Positions 33,383 to 44,080 of a stretch of DNA of 64,000 nucleotides are shown one piece after another (the first letter of the stretch is position 1; each line of letters opens with the position of its first letter). The notes under the pieces are model-generated. The model was given only the letters and a program-made list of their open reading frames with translations, did not search any database and was not told the DNA's origin. A program made the position numbers and the translations under genes. Source of the DNA: Rhodobacteraceae bacterium QY30 (lineage in GTDB: Bacteria > Pseudomonadota > Alphaproteobacteria > Rhodobacterales > Rhodobacteraceae). The stretch covers positions 682,001 through 746,000 of the forward strand of contig CP023454.1 of assembly GCA_002356635.1 (NCBI GenBank). Direction: 5' to 3'.

Positions 33383-33796
33383 ATGACGAAACTGACCTTT
33401 GCCGCACATCCCTTCCTGCTGGGGTTTGACCAGTTGGAACGTCTGGTGGAACGGACCGCGAAAAGCGGGCATGACGGCTATCCCCCCTTCAACATCGAGC
33501 AGACCTCGGAACATGCGTTCCGCATCACCCTTGCCGTGGCGGGGTTCCGCGAAGACGATCTGGCCATCACGGTCGAGGATCGCCAGTTGGTCATCCGTGG
33601 CAAGCAGGCGGATGACAGCGACGGGCGGGTGTTCCTGCATCGCGGGATCGCCGCGCGGGCCTTCCAGAAAAGCTTCGTGCTGGCGGAGGGCGTCGAAGTT
33701 GCCGGGGCTGGTATGGAAAACGGCCTGTTGCATATCGATCTGAAACGTTCGGTTCCCGAAGCGGTGGTGCAAACCATCCGGATCGCCCGCAAGTAA
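33383..33796 (+). CDS. Small heat shock protein (Hsp20/IbpA-like)
   Basis: The 137-residue protein contains an alpha-crystallin domain: GYPPFNIEQTSEHAFRITLAVAGF, DDLAITVEDRQLVIRGKQ, and the C-terminal strand MENGLLHIDLKRSVPE. The N-terminus has the HPFLLGFDQLERL segment seen in alphaproteobacterial IbpA. It binds unfolded proteins in heat and other stress. A partial RpoH-like promoter lies upstream, and a DUF1150 gene follows by 12 bases. Confidence 0.93.
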   Translation: MTKLTFAAHPFLLGFDQLERLVERTAKSGHDGYPPFNIEQTSEHAFRITLAVAGFREDDLAITVEDRQLVIRGKQADDSDGRVFLHRGIAARAFQKSFVLAEGVEVAGAGMENGLLHIDLKRSVPEAVVQTIRIARK

Positions 33797-33808
33797 GGAG
33801 GCAGGAAG

Positions 33809-34039
33809 ATGAATACGGAATATGAACTGGGCATCGACCCCGCCGAACGGCGCATCGTCTATGTGCGTCCGGTGATGGTGTCGGAACTGCCGCAGGACGT
33901 GCAGTCACAGGCCATGGGCCTGGAAACGATCTATGCCGTGCACGATGCGCAGGGCGAACGGATTGCATTGGTGAAGGACGAAAAGCTGGCCTTTCTGCTG
34001 GCCCGCCAGAACGATCTGAAGCCGGTCCACGTCCACTGA
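33809..34039 (+). CDS. DUF1150 family protein
   Basis: The 76-residue protein has the DUF1150 sequence pattern: IVYVRPVMVSELPQDVQ, then LETIYAVHDAQGERIALVKDEKLAF. The family is known mostly in alphaproteobacteria and is frequently located behind small heat shock genes, as here. AAGGAGG immediately precedes ATG 33809. A terminator follows. Function is unknown. Confidence 0.9.
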   Translation: MNTEYELGIDPAERRIVYVRPVMVSELPQDVQSQAMGLETIYAVHDAQGERIALVKDEKLAFLLARQNDLKPVHVH

Positions 34040-34059
34040 CGGACAGTGAGGCCAAAAAC

Positions 34060-34090
34060 GAAAAGGCTGGCTTTCCGCCAGCCTTTTTCA
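34060..34090. terminator. Bidirectional intrinsic terminator
   Basis: AAAGGCTGGC pairs with GCCAGCCTTT (loop TTTCC), flanked by AAAAACGAAAA on the left and a T run on the right. It separates the heat-shock/DUF1150 operon from the convergent response regulator gene. Confidence 0.85.
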
Positions 34091-34112
34091 TGTGCCGGGC
34101 TCCGGTCCGACG

Positions 34113-34487
34113 TCAGTGCATCTGCTGGCGTTCGATCAGCGCGAACAGGGTGTCAGCCACCGTTTCAGGATTCGTCGGCTTGGGACAGATGGGAATGTCG
34201 CGATAGGCTTCGCTCAGCACCTGCGGGTTATGCCGTCCGGTGTGGAATACGAACGGAATGTTCGCCTGTTTCAACAAATCCGCAACGGGAAACACGGTTT
34301 CCCCGGCCAGATCGACGTCCAGCACCGCCGCATCGATCCCGCCCAGCTGCGCGGTGGTCAGCGCGGTGGAAAGGCGATAGCAGGGGCCGACAACCGAAGC
34401 GCCCCGGTCTTCCAACGCAAATCTCAAATCCAGCGCCAGTAGCGCTTCATCCTCAACGACGAGTATTCTTTTTCCGTTCACTTTCAT
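34113..34487 (-). CDS. Single-domain response regulator (FATGUY-like)
   Basis: The 124-residue receiver has the acidic pair VEDEA, phospho-acceptor Asp in AVLDVDLAGE, a Thr in VFHTGR, and the Lys in PICPKPT. The PFVFHTGR segment is close to the FATGUY class found beside HWE kinases. That class takes part in general-stress signalling in alphaproteobacteria. It follows the HWE kinase gene by 28 bases on the same strand. No output domain exists, so it likely acts as a phosphate shuttle or sink. Confidence 0.87.
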   Translation of the reverse strand: MKVNGKRILVVEDEALLALDLRFALEDRGASVVGPCYRLSTALTTAQLGGIDAAVLDVDLAGETVFPVADLLKQANIPFVFHTGRHNPQVLSEAYRDIPICPKPTNPETVADTLFALIERQQMH

Positions 34488-34515
34488 TCACCCAAGTTTT
34501 CCTGAACGCGCGCCC

Positions 34516-35931
34516 CTATCCTCCCGCTGGACCATCCCGTTCAAATCTCAAGACGACCGTGAGGCCGTCCGCACCCCAACTCCGCGACACTTCGGCACGG
34601 GCCTGGGTCGCGGAAAGCTCTATCATGTTCGACCCGAACCCCTGTGTCGTCGGTTCGGTCAAATGCCCGTTCGGCACCTTCTCCGTCCAGATCAGGCGGA
34701 ACGGAATTGTCGGACCCGCAACGCCTTCCTGTGCGGCGGACTGCTGATCATTTCCGTCGAACGCCCATGTGACGGTCAAGGTTCCCTCGGGCGTGCTCCA
34801 TGCGCCATATTTCACAGCATTCGTTGCAAGTTCGTTCAGAATAAGGCCCACAGGTGTCACGCGATCGGCAGAAAGCCAGATTTCCGGGCCCGCGGACGCG
34901 ACCTTGTGACCCTGCGGGACATAGGGCTGGACGATGGCGGATACCAGATCCCCCAGGCGCGCGCTCTGCGCGGTGTCCTGGCCGTTGGACAGCGCATGGG
35001 CCCGTGACAGCGCCTGCACCCGTTCGCGGATCTTCCGGGCCGCCACGCGCGCGTCGGTTTCGGCGCGCCCCGTGGTCGAGATGATCGACATGATCACCGC
35101 GAACAGGTTCTTCACCCGGTGGCTGAGTTCGCGGCTGACCAGGTCGGCGCGGTCCCGCTCGCTGCGAAGCTGTTGGGCGAACTGGGCCGCGGTTTCGGCC
35201 TGGATGGCGCGGCGGATCAGGATGCCGGCGCTGATCAGCGCGATGAGCGTGACCAGCAGAAGAAAGCCCAGGGCGGCGGCGGTCTTGTCCTGAAGAAGCC
35301 GCGCCGAGGCGAAGGCGCTGTACAGGCGGCCCTCTTCAAAGTCGCGGATCGTGTTGATCTCGGCCCGGATGCCGTCCATCGCCTCCTTGCCCCCGCCCAT
35401 CCGGATGATATCCAGCGCCGCCCCAAGGTCATTGCGGCGCCGTGCGGCGATGCCCTTGTCCAGCAGGTCGAACCGCTGGGTGCTGAGCGTCTGGATGCGG
35501 TCCAGCGCCGCAAGCTGGGGGCCTGCCTCGCGCTGCTGTTCAAGCTGCTTGCGCAGGTCGGCAAGTTCGTTTCCGAACTGCGCGCGCTTTCCCTGGAAGG
35601 GGGTCAGGTATTCCTCATCCCCCGTCAGCAGATAGCCGCGTTGTCCGGTTTCGGCATCCAGCACCGTGATCAGCAAGGCGCCGGTCTGCGCGAGGGTTGT
35701 CTGGGTTTCCTCGGCGATGCGGCGCGCGCGGTTTTCGCTGGCCACGGCCCGCGCCACCGCGACGGCGCCCAGGACATACATGATGACGATCACCGCAGCC
35801 ACCGACACGTATATGGCGTTGGTGCGGCGTCGGGTTTTCGCGATGGCTTCGTTCGGCACGTCTACGATCCCGATCAAGCGTTCAAGGGCTGGTCCGGCGC
35901 CGACATAAGCAAGCGCCGCCGGTTTGCGCAA
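34516..35931 (-). CDS. Membrane histidine kinase, CHASE3-HWE/HisKA_2 type
   Basis: The predicted 471-residue protein has a membrane helix (about residues 40-62), a CHASE3 sensor segment (TVLDAETGQRGYLLTGDEEYL) and a second helix near 215-240. The H-box ELSHRVKNLFAVIMSI and N-box LNELATNAVKYGA follow, and GFGSNMI marks the G-box. The start at 35931 is a TTG and uncertain; GTG 35859 is an alternative. It begins 13 bases after trxB ends and is followed by a single-domain response regulator, so it may belong to the stress-signalling chain. Confidence 0.85.
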   Translation of the reverse strand: MRKPAALAYVGAGPALERLIGIVDVPNEAIAKTRRRTNAIYVSVAAVIVIMYVLGAVAVARAVASENRARRIAEETQTTLAQTGALLITVLDAETGQRGYLLTGDEEYLTPFQGKRAQFGNELADLRKQLEQQREAGPQLAALDRIQTLSTQRFDLLDKGIAARRRNDLGAALDIIRMGGGKEAMDGIRAEINTIRDFEEGRLYSAFASARLLQDKTAAALGFLLLVTLIALISAGILIRRAIQAETAAQFAQQLRSERDRADLVSRELSHRVKNLFAVIMSIISTTGRAETDARVAARKIRERVQALSRAHALSNGQDTAQSARLGDLVSAIVQPYVPQGHKVASAGPEIWLSADRVTPVGLILNELATNAVKYGAWSTPEGTLTVTWAFDGNDQQSAAQEGVAGPTIPFRLIWTEKVPNGHLTEPTTQGFGSNMIELSATQARAEVSRSWGADGLTVVLRFERDGPAGG

Positions 35932-35944
35932 TCGTGATCTGGCG

Positions 35945-37587
<1,643 letters not shown>

Positions 37588-37626
37588 CGGTGGGCCGCCC
37601 GGATTAAGACCCGGGCGGGCAGGTCT

Positions 37627-38145
37627 TCATTCCCGGCCGCCGGGAACGAAGAAGTCCAACGTGCTGCCCTGACCGGGCTTCAGGTCGGCCCAGGACGGGA
37701 TCTCGAAATCGATGACCAGCGTGGCGGCGGTGGGATAGCGCGCGAAATCGGGATGCGTGGGCCGGCGCGACGGCAGCATGGCGGCGAATTCCGAAATGCC
37801 GGGGTTGTGGCCCAGCATCATAACGCAATCGCCGGTGGCCTTGCGCAGCACCTTCAGCATCACATCCGGCGAGGCGTGGTAGAGCGAATCGATGAACTCG
37901 ACCTCGGGCATCACCTCAAGCGGAGCCGCCTGCGCCACCGACCAGGTTTCGCGGGTGCGAATCGCGCTGGAACACAGGACCTGATCCGGTTCGTAGCCGC
38001 GCGAATGCAGCCATTCGCCAAGTTCCAGCGCCGATCGGCGGCCGCGAGGGTTCAGCGGGCGCGCGTGGTCGTCCAGGGCGGGATTGTCCCAGGCCGACTT
38101 GGCGTGGCGGGTCAGGATCAGGCGGCGGTGCCCCGAGGGTGTCAT
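37627..38145 (-). CDS. sixA: SixA-type phosphohistidine phosphatase
   Basis: The 172-residue histidine phosphatase has the RHG-type motif LILTRHAKSAWDN, SALELGEWLHSRG, the CSSAIRTRETW segment, and VMMLGHNPGISEFA with the second catalytic His. SixA removes phosphate from phospho-His proteins such as HPt domains. It is the last of three genes (argB, ferredoxin-like, sixA), each overlapping by four bases. Confidence 0.85.
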   Translation of the reverse strand: MTPSGHRRLILTRHAKSAWDNPALDDHARPLNPRGRRSALELGEWLHSRGYEPDQVLCSSAIRTRETWSVAQAAPLEVMPEVEFIDSLYHASPDVMLKVLRKATGDCVMMLGHNPGISEFAAMLPSRRPTHPDFARYPTAATLVIDFEIPSWADLKPGQGSTLDFFVPGGRE

Positions 38146-38795
38146 CTGTGGAAAAGCCTCATGTGATAGGCGGACTGTTCGGGCAGCCTGCCATAGGCTT
38201 GTGACAAGGGGCAAGCGCGACGAACGCCGCACCCCTTTTCCAGGCAGTCCCGCGCCTCGGACCTGTCCAGAAACGCGTGGCAGGCGTCCAGGTCGTATCC
38301 CGCCGCCGTCAGGGCGCGGGGCGGGCAGGCCGTCAGGCAGGGGCGCGCCTCGCAGCGGTCGCAGGGCCGTTCGGGCGGCGGCGGAAGGTCCAGCCGCTCC
38401 GCCAGTCCGATCGCGCCGCGATAGGAAATCATCAGCCCCGCCACATCATGAACCAGCAAAGTCACCGGCGAGGCCCAGGCGCGCCCCGATCGGCGCGCCC
38501 AGGCGAAGAACGGCGCATAAGGCGGCCCGCCAAAGGGAAACCAGGCGCGGCCGCCAATCTCCGCCGCGATCTGACCGACGACGCGGGATGACCAGCGGTC
38601 GACGGGATCGGGCGCGCCGTCCGACCATTCGGCAGCGGCGGTCATATGCGCCCAGAACCCCGGCTCGGCCGGGGCCAGCAGGATCAGCGTGGCGATGTCC
38701 TCGGGCAGGCCGTCCTCCGGCCCCGGATGGAAAGCCCCCGCGACCATCAGCCGGTCGTGCGCTGCCCGCGCCTCGATCCGCGAAAGCCCCGTCAC
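38142..38795 (-). CDS. Ferredoxin-like protein
   Basis: The 217-residue protein has two Cys clusters near the C-terminus, [15 protein letters not shown] and [14 protein letters not shown]. The first resembles a 4Fe-4S motif and the second is degenerate. The N-terminal part ([36 protein letters not shown]) is unlike classical ferredoxins. It resembles the epoxyqueuosine-reductase QueG family layout in having a C-terminal ferredoxin, but the match is weak. It lies between argB and sixA with four-base overlaps on both sides. Confidence 0.75.
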   Translation of the reverse strand: MTGLSRIEARAAHDRLMVAGAFHPGPEDGLPEDIATLILLAPAEPGFWAHMTAAAEWSDGAPDPVDRWSSRVVGQIAAEIGGRAWFPFGGPPYAPFFAWARRSGRAWASPVTLLVHDVAGLMISYRGAIGLAERLDLPPPPERPCDRCEARPCLTACPPRALTAAGYDLDACHAFLDRSEARDCLEKGCGVRRACPLSQAYGRLPEQSAYHMRLFHR

Positions 38796-39685
38796 CGGCC
38801 GCGCGGCTTGACCCGCGGTTCGGTCGAGCGGATCAGGGACCCGGCGCCATGATCGGTGAACAGTTCCAGCAGGCAGGCGTTCGGCACCCGGCCGTCCAGG
38901 ATGACGGCGGCGCGCACACCTTCCTCGACCGCCTTCAGCGCGGTTTCCACCTTCGGGATCATGCCCCCCGAGATGACACCCGAGGCAATCATCTCGCGCA
39001 CCTGTTCGGGGGTCATCGAGGTGACGACCTCGCCATTCGCATCTTTCACGCCCGCGACATCGGTCAGCAGCAGCAGCCGATCGGCCTTCAGCGCGCCTGC
39101 AATCGCGCCGGCGGCCGTATCGCCATTGACGTTGAAGGTTTCGTTGTCGTTCCGGCCCGTGGCGACGGGGGCGACAACCGGGATGATGCCGGCGTTGTAA
39201 AGATCGCTCAGCACCTCGACGTTCATCTCGACCGGGCGACCGACGAAGCCCAGTTCCGGGTCGTCGGCTTCACAGACCATCAGGTCGTCATCCTTGCCGG
39301 AAATGCCCACGGCGCGGCCGCCCTGATCGTTGATCGCCTGGACGATGCGCTTGTTCACCAGCCCCGACAGGACCATCTCGACCACCTCGACCGTGGCCTG
39401 ATCGGTCACGCGCTTGCCGCGGATGAATTCCGACTTGATGTCCAGCCGCTTCAAGAGGTCGTTGATCATCGGCCCGCCGCCGTGGACGACGACCGGGTTC
39501 ATGCCGACCTGCCGCATCAGCACGATGTCGCGGGCGAATTCGGCCATCGCGGCCTCATCCCCCATGGCGTTGCCGCCGAATTTCACCACCACGACCGCAC
39601 CGGTGTAGCGTTGCATGTAGGGAAGCGCCTCGGACAGGGTCCGGGCGGTGGCTTGCCAGTCACGGTTCATGTCTTGCTTTCTCAT
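38792..39685 (-). CDS. argB: Acetylglutamate kinase
   Basis: The 297-residue kinase phosphorylates N-acetylglutamate in arginine synthesis. It has [13 protein letters not shown] at the N-terminus, [26 protein letters not shown], and a C-terminal [18 protein letters not shown]. The first ATG 39685 has GAGGGC upstream; 39670 is possible. It is the first gene of an operon with the ferredoxin-like and SixA genes. The gap to the divergent SDR is 117 bases. Confidence 0.95.
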   Translation of the reverse strand: MRKQDMNRDWQATARTLSEALPYMQRYTGAVVVVKFGGNAMGDEAAMAEFARDIVLMRQVGMNPVVVHGGGPMINDLLKRLDIKSEFIRGKRVTDQATVEVVEMVLSGLVNKRIVQAINDQGGRAVGISGKDDDLMVCEADDPELGFVGRPVEMNVEVLSDLYNAGIIPVVAPVATGRNDNETFNVNGDTAAGAIAGALKADRLLLLTDVAGVKDANGEVVTSMTPEQVREMIASGVISGGMIPKVETALKAVEEGVRAAVILDGRVPNACLLELFTDHGAGSLIRSTEPRVKPRGR

Positions 39686-39802
39686 GCCGGGCCCTCTTTT
39701 CCCGTTGTGTTAGACCCTCGGGCCGCCCCTGCCAAGCGCCCTTTGCCTTTGCCGCCGCAAGCGATACGGTCACGGCGGAAACCGGCAGAACGGGTGGCGG
39801 GA

Positions 39803-40534
39803 ATGAGCGACGAAAAGGTGATGCTGCTGACGGGCGCCAGCCGCGGGATCGGCCATGCGACGGTCAAGCGGTTCGAGCGTGAAGGCTGGCGGGTGCTGAC
39901 CTGTTCGCGCCAGCCATTCGATCCGCGCTGCCCCTGGAAGGGCGGGAAGGACAACCATATCCAGATCGACCTGGGCGATCCCACCGCCACGATGGAGGCG
40001 CTGGCGCGCATCCGTGAAAAGCTGGACGGCAAGCTGCATGCGCTGGTCAACAACGCGGGGATCTCGCCGAAAGGGCCGGGCGGGTCACGCCTGAATTCGA
40101 TCGAGACAGACCTGCGCGACTGGGGACGTGTCTTCCATGTCAACTTCTTCGCGCCGATCGTGCTGGCCCGTGGCCTGAAGGACGAGCTTTCGGCCGCGAA
40201 GGGCGCGGTGGTCAACGTGACCTCGATCGCCGGAAGCCGTGTCCATCCTTTCGCGGGGGCGGCCTATTCGACCTCGAAGGCGGCGCTGAAGGCGCTGACC
40301 CGGGAAATGGCCCATGACTTCGGCCCGTTGGGCGTGCGTGTCAATGCGATTGCCCCAGGCGAAATCGAGACATCGATCCTGTCGCCCGGCACCGAAAAGA
40401 TTGTCGAAACCCTGCCGCTCCGGCGCCTGGGCCAGCCATCGGAGGTGGCCGACGTGATCTGGTTCCTGTGTTCGGACCAGTCGAGCTATGTCACCGGTAC
40501 CGAAATCGAGGTGAACGCGGGCCAGCACGTCTGA
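39803..40534 (+). CDS. Short-chain dehydrogenase/reductase (classical SDR)
   Basis: The 243-residue oxidoreductase has the cofactor motif LLTGASRGIGHATV, NNAG at about 87, and the catalytic Ser/Tyr/Lys in NVTSIAGSRVHPF and YSTSKAALKALT. VRVNAIAPGEIETSI and SYVTGTEIEVNAG are typical. The substrate is not predictable from sequence. It is divergent from argB. Confidence 0.9.
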   Translation: MSDEKVMLLTGASRGIGHATVKRFEREGWRVLTCSRQPFDPRCPWKGGKDNHIQIDLGDPTATMEALARIREKLDGKLHALVNNAGISPKGPGGSRLNSIETDLRDWGRVFHVNFFAPIVLARGLKDELSAAKGAVVNVTSIAGSRVHPFAGAAYSTSKAALKALTREMAHDFGPLGVRVNAIAPGEIETSILSPGTEKIVETLPLRRLGQPSEVADVIWFLCSDQSSYVTGTEIEVNAGQHV

Positions 40535-40618
40535 GGCACCTGGCGCGCGGCCGTCCGATTTGACGATGGAAAAAACCCCCTTCGCCCGCTAGGAAGGCCC
40601 CGACAGAAAGGGCTTTTC

Positions 40619-41635
40619 ATGCGGCGCATCTACATCACCGGCGCGGCCGGCTTTATTGGTTATCACCTTGCCGAACTGCTTCTGGCCGAGGGTTTCCGCG
40701 TCCACGGCCATGACGGGATGACGGCCTATTACGACGTCACGCTGAAGCGGCGCCGGCTGGCCGGCTTGATGCAGCATCCGGGGTTCAGCTTCACCGAGTC
40801 GATGCTGGAGGAAAACGCACGCCTGGCCGCCGACATCCGCGATTTCGGGCCCGAGGCGATCGTGCACCTGGGGGCGCAGGCCGGTGTTCGTTACAGCCTT
40901 GAAGCGCCGCGCAGCTATCTGTCGTCAAACGTTGACGGCACCTTCAACGTGCTGGAGGCGGCGCGCGACGCGGGTGTCGGGCATGTGCTGCTGGCCTCAA
41001 CCTCGTCCGTCTACGGCGCCAACACGGAAATGCCCTACCGCGAAACCGACAAGTGCGACACCCAGGTCAGCCTGTATGCCGCCACCAAGAAGGCAACCGA
41101 AAGCCTCAGCCATTCCTGGGCGCATCTTTACGGTCTGCCCGTCACCGCCTTCCGCTTCTTCACGGTCTACGGCCCCTGGGGACGGCCCGACATGGCGCCC
41201 TACAAGTTCACCCGTGCGATCCTTGAGGGCGATACGATCGACGTCTACGGCCACGGCAACATGTTCCGCGATTTCACCTATGTCACCGACCTGGTGCGCG
41301 GCATCCGCCTGCTGATCGATGCAGTTCCGGTCCGGCCGACCGATCCCGCTGAAATCGCCCCCGGGGACAGCCTGTCGCCCGTCGCGCCCTGGCGGGTGGT
41401 GAACATCGGCAATGGCGAGAAGGTCAGCCTCGGCGACTTCATCGCGGCCATCGAGGCGGCCACGGGCCGCTTGGCGCGGCGCAACCTGATGGAGATGCAG
41501 AAGGGCGACGTGCCCGCGACCTGGGCCGACAACAGCCTGTTGCAGCGCCTGACGGGCTATCGGCCCGAAACCAACATCGTCGAAGGGATGGCGCGTTTTG
41601 TCGCCTGGTATCGCAGCTACTACGGCGCCAGCTGA
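40619..41635 (+). CDS. NAD-dependent epimerase (UDP-glucuronate 4-epimerase-like)
   Basis: The 338-residue extended SDR has IYITGAAGFIGYHLAELL, the LGAQAGVRYSLEAP segment, SSVYGANTEMPYRE, the catalytic YAATKKATE, and FRFFTVYGPWGRPDMAPYKF, all typical of UDP-glucuronate/galacturonate 4-epimerases. It would supply UDP-galacturonate for surface polysaccharides. It stands 84 bases behind the SDR gene. Confidence 0.88.
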   Translation: MRRIYITGAAGFIGYHLAELLLAEGFRVHGHDGMTAYYDVTLKRRRLAGLMQHPGFSFTESMLEENARLAADIRDFGPEAIVHLGAQAGVRYSLEAPRSYLSSNVDGTFNVLEAARDAGVGHVLLASTSSVYGANTEMPYRETDKCDTQVSLYAATKKATESLSHSWAHLYGLPVTAFRFFTVYGPWGRPDMAPYKFTRAILEGDTIDVYGHGNMFRDFTYVTDLVRGIRLLIDAVPVRPTDPAEIAPGDSLSPVAPWRVVNIGNGEKVSLGDFIAAIEAATGRLARRNLMEMQKGDVPATWADNSLLQRLTGYRPETNIVEGMARFVAWYRSYYGAS

Positions 41636-41732
41636 AGGCGGCAGGGATCACGACGGGCCGGGTTCCGGCAGCGGAAGGTCAGATTTCCGCTTGACCTTGT
41701 AACAGGCATAAAATAGGCAGCGGCGCTGTGAT

Positions 41733-41809
41733 GGCTAGGTAGCTCAGCTGGTTAGAGCGTGCGACTCATAATCGCAAGGTCGAGGGTTCGAGTCCCTCCC
41801 TCGCCACCA
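41733..41809 (+). tRNA. tRNA-Met (CAT), elongator
   Basis: A 77-base tRNA with D arm GCTCAG...GAGC, anticodon loop CTCATAA (anticodon CAT), T arm GAGGG-TTCGAGT-CCCTC and encoded CCA. The GGCTAGG acceptor 5' half matches elongator tRNA-Met of alphaproteobacteria. Its 3' half is CCTCGCC, giving a U4-C69 mismatch in the acceptor stem. Confidence 0.92.
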
Positions 41810-42084
41810 CCAATCCCCTTCTGACACGCGAAAATCGGGGCCTGCCCGGGGCCCGGCAAGGACCGTATCGTCGACCGACATGGGCGTCTGGGCCGATCCT
41901 CGGCCCGCGATGGGCGGTCGCGGCGGAATAGGGCAGGGGCCTGTCCTGGTCCGGCCCCTTCGATCTTTCGCGGTGGGCCGACGGGGGAAGAATTTCATCT
42001 CTTTTCGCGACAGTCTTTGGAATGGCCGGCGCCCTGGCCTTCGCCCATTATACACGACAACATCAATCGTTATTCGGGGCGGCC

Positions 42085-42633
42085 ATGTCGGGCGAAATCA
42101 TCGGAATTGCAGGAAGCCTTGGCCAGCCGTCCAGGACGCTGGCCCTTGTGACGGCGGCCGTGGACCGCGCTGCGGCCCGGTTCGGCCGGACATCCGTTGT
42201 GCATGATCTGGCCGACTTCGGCCCGTCGCTTGGGCAGGCGCGCAGGCTGTCGGACCTGGGGACCCGGGCACGGACCATCGTCGACCGGATCATCGCGGCG
42301 GATGCGCTGGTCGTCGGCACCCCGGTTTACAAGGGCGGTTACACGGGGATTTTCAAGCACCTTTTCGACCTGCTCGAACCCGAAACGCTGGTGGGCAAGC
42401 CGATCCTGCTGACGGCGACGGGCGGCGGCGAGAAGCACGCCCTGGTCATCGAACATCACCTGCGCCCCCTTTTCGGCTTCTTCGAAGCGGCGACGCTGCC
42501 AACGGGAATCTACGCCTCGGGCGCGGATTTCACGGATGCCATCCCGACGTCGCCGCCGCTGATCGCCCGGATCGACCGCGCCGTGGCGCAGCTTTCCTTC
42601 TGGCTGGAGCCTGCCCACCCAACGGCGGCCTGA
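42085..42633 (+). CDS. NAD(P)H-dependent FMN reductase (MsuE/SsuE-like)
   Basis: The 182-residue flavodoxin-like protein begins MSGEIIGIAGSLGQPSRT, has ADALVVGTPVYKGGYTGIFK, and a HALVIEHHLRPLFGFF segment, all typical of SsuE/MsuE. It would reduce FMN for the downstream monooxygenase at 42718. ATG 42085 is preferred over 42022 by family start. It is the first gene of an organosulfur operon. Confidence 0.88.
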   Translation: MSGEIIGIAGSLGQPSRTLALVTAAVDRAAARFGRTSVVHDLADFGPSLGQARRLSDLGTRARTIVDRIIAADALVVGTPVYKGGYTGIFKHLFDLLEPETLVGKPILLTATGGGEKHALVIEHHLRPLFGFFEAATLPTGIYASGADFTDAIPTSPPLIARIDRAVAQLSFWLEPAHPTAA

Positions 42634-42717
42634 CCCCCCGATCCACCCACCGTTCACCCCCGAAACACCCCGCCCTTCGGCGGGAACGGGAACCGCTTGT
42701 CTGAAAGGAACCGAACC

Positions 42718-44076
42718 ATGACCCGACCCCGCAAGATCCGCCTTGGCGCCTTCCTGCCCGGCGGCGGCCAGCACATCGCCGCCTGGCGTCACCCTGACAG
42801 CCCCGCCGATGGGGCGACCAGCTTCGACTTTCACCTGAAGCTGGCGCAAGAGGCGGAACGGGGCCTGTTCGACGCCTATTTCCTGGCCGATGGGCTGGCC
42901 ATCGCCTTTGGCGGCGAGATCGAGGGCGGCAACGCGAAGGTTGCAGGGTTCGAACCCGTAACGCTGTTCGCGGCCCTTGCCCCGCTGACGAAGAACCTGG
43001 GCTTCATCGCCACCGCCTCCACGACGTACGAGGAACCCTACAACCTCGCTCGCAAGTTCGCCTCCCTCGACCTGATCTCGGACGGCAGGGCCGGGTGGAA
43101 CGTGGTGACGACGGCGACGGAGTCGGCGGCCCACAACTTCAACCTCGACCAGCAGCATCCCCACGCCTTCCGCTACCGCCGCGCGGCGGAACATGTCGAG
43201 GTGGTGAAAAAGCTGTGGGACAGTTTCGAGGACGACGCCTTCCTGCGCGACAAGGAAACGGGGCGGTTCTTCGACCCCGACAAGGTCCATTACACCGACC
43301 ACAGGGGCGAGCATTTCAAGGTGAAGGGCCCCTTGAACGTCAGCCGCAGCCCGCAAGGCCATCCGGTCATCGTGCAGGCCGGGCAGTCCGAGGACGGGCG
43401 CGGCCTGGCGGCCGCGACGGCCGAGGTGATCTTTACCGCCCACCAGCGCCTTGATACCGCGCAGGAATTCTACCGCGACATCAAGGCCCGCGCCCGCGGC
43501 CTGGGGCGGAACCCCGACCACGTGCTGATCATGCCGGGCGTGTCGCCCTTCGTGGGCCGGACGGAAGCGGAAGCGCGCGAGAAGTATGACCGCCTCACCA
43601 GTCTGATCCTGGAAGAGGACGGCATCGCGCTGATCAAGGGCCTGACCGGGGGCACGCTGGACCTGACCGGGGTGGACCTTGACGGCCCCTTGCCGCCCGT
43701 CGGCCCGACGGAAGGCATGAAATCCCGCCAGGCGCTGATCCGCCAGATCGCGGACGAGAACGGCTTCACCATCCGCCAGCTTTACCAGCATGTCGCATCT
43801 GCCCGCGGCCACTTCACCGTGGTTGGCACCGCCAATCAGATCGTCGACATCCTGGAGGACTGGTTCACGAACGAAGGCGCCGACGGCTTCAACATCCTGC
43901 CGCCCTGGCTGCCCAACGGTCTGACGGATTTCGTCGACCTGGTGATCCCGGAACTGCAACGCCGGGGCCTGTTCCGCACCGAATACGAAGGCCGCACCCT
44001 GCGCCAGAACCTGGGCCTGCCCTTCCCGGAAAACCGCTGGGTAGCCGCTCGTCGCGCCACCCACGCGGCGGAGTAA
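42718..44076 (+). CDS. FMN-dependent monooxygenase, NtaA/SnaA/DszA type
   Basis: The 452-residue LLM-class flavoprotein opens with LGAFLPGGGQHIAAWRHP and has DAYFLADGLAI, SLDLISDGRAGWNVVTTA, and FKVKGPLNVSRSPQGHPVIVQAGQSEDG. The family includes dibenzothiophene sulfone and nitrilotriacetate monooxygenases. In its operon, with an FMN reductase and a sulfonate-type ABC transporter, it probably releases sulfite from an organosulfur compound. The substrate is inferred. Confidence 0.88.
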   Translation: MTRPRKIRLGAFLPGGGQHIAAWRHPDSPADGATSFDFHLKLAQEAERGLFDAYFLADGLAIAFGGEIEGGNAKVAGFEPVTLFAALAPLTKNLGFIATASTTYEEPYNLARKFASLDLISDGRAGWNVVTTATESAAHNFNLDQQHPHAFRYRRAAEHVEVVKKLWDSFEDDAFLRDKETGRFFDPDKVHYTDHRGEHFKVKGPLNVSRSPQGHPVIVQAGQSEDGRGLAAATAEVIFTAHQRLDTAQEFYRDIKARARGLGRNPDHVLIMPGVSPFVGRTEAEAREKYDRLTSLILEEDGIALIKGLTGGTLDLTGVDLDGPLPPVGPTEGMKSRQALIRQIADENGFTIRQLYQHVASARGHFTVVGTANQIVDILEDWFTNEGADGFNILPPWLPNGLTDFVDLVIPELQRRGLFRTEYEGRTLRQNLGLPFPENRWVAARRATHAAE

Positions 44077-44080
44077 GGCC

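Noticed and set aside
38084-39802. Long plus-strand extension upstream of the SDR gene at 39803
   Set aside because: It runs antisense to argB and the ferredoxin-like gene; the SDR has a proper start at 39803.
41733-42084. Integration site of a mobile element at tRNA-Met
   Set aside because: No integrase gene or duplicated tRNA 3' end is seen next to it.
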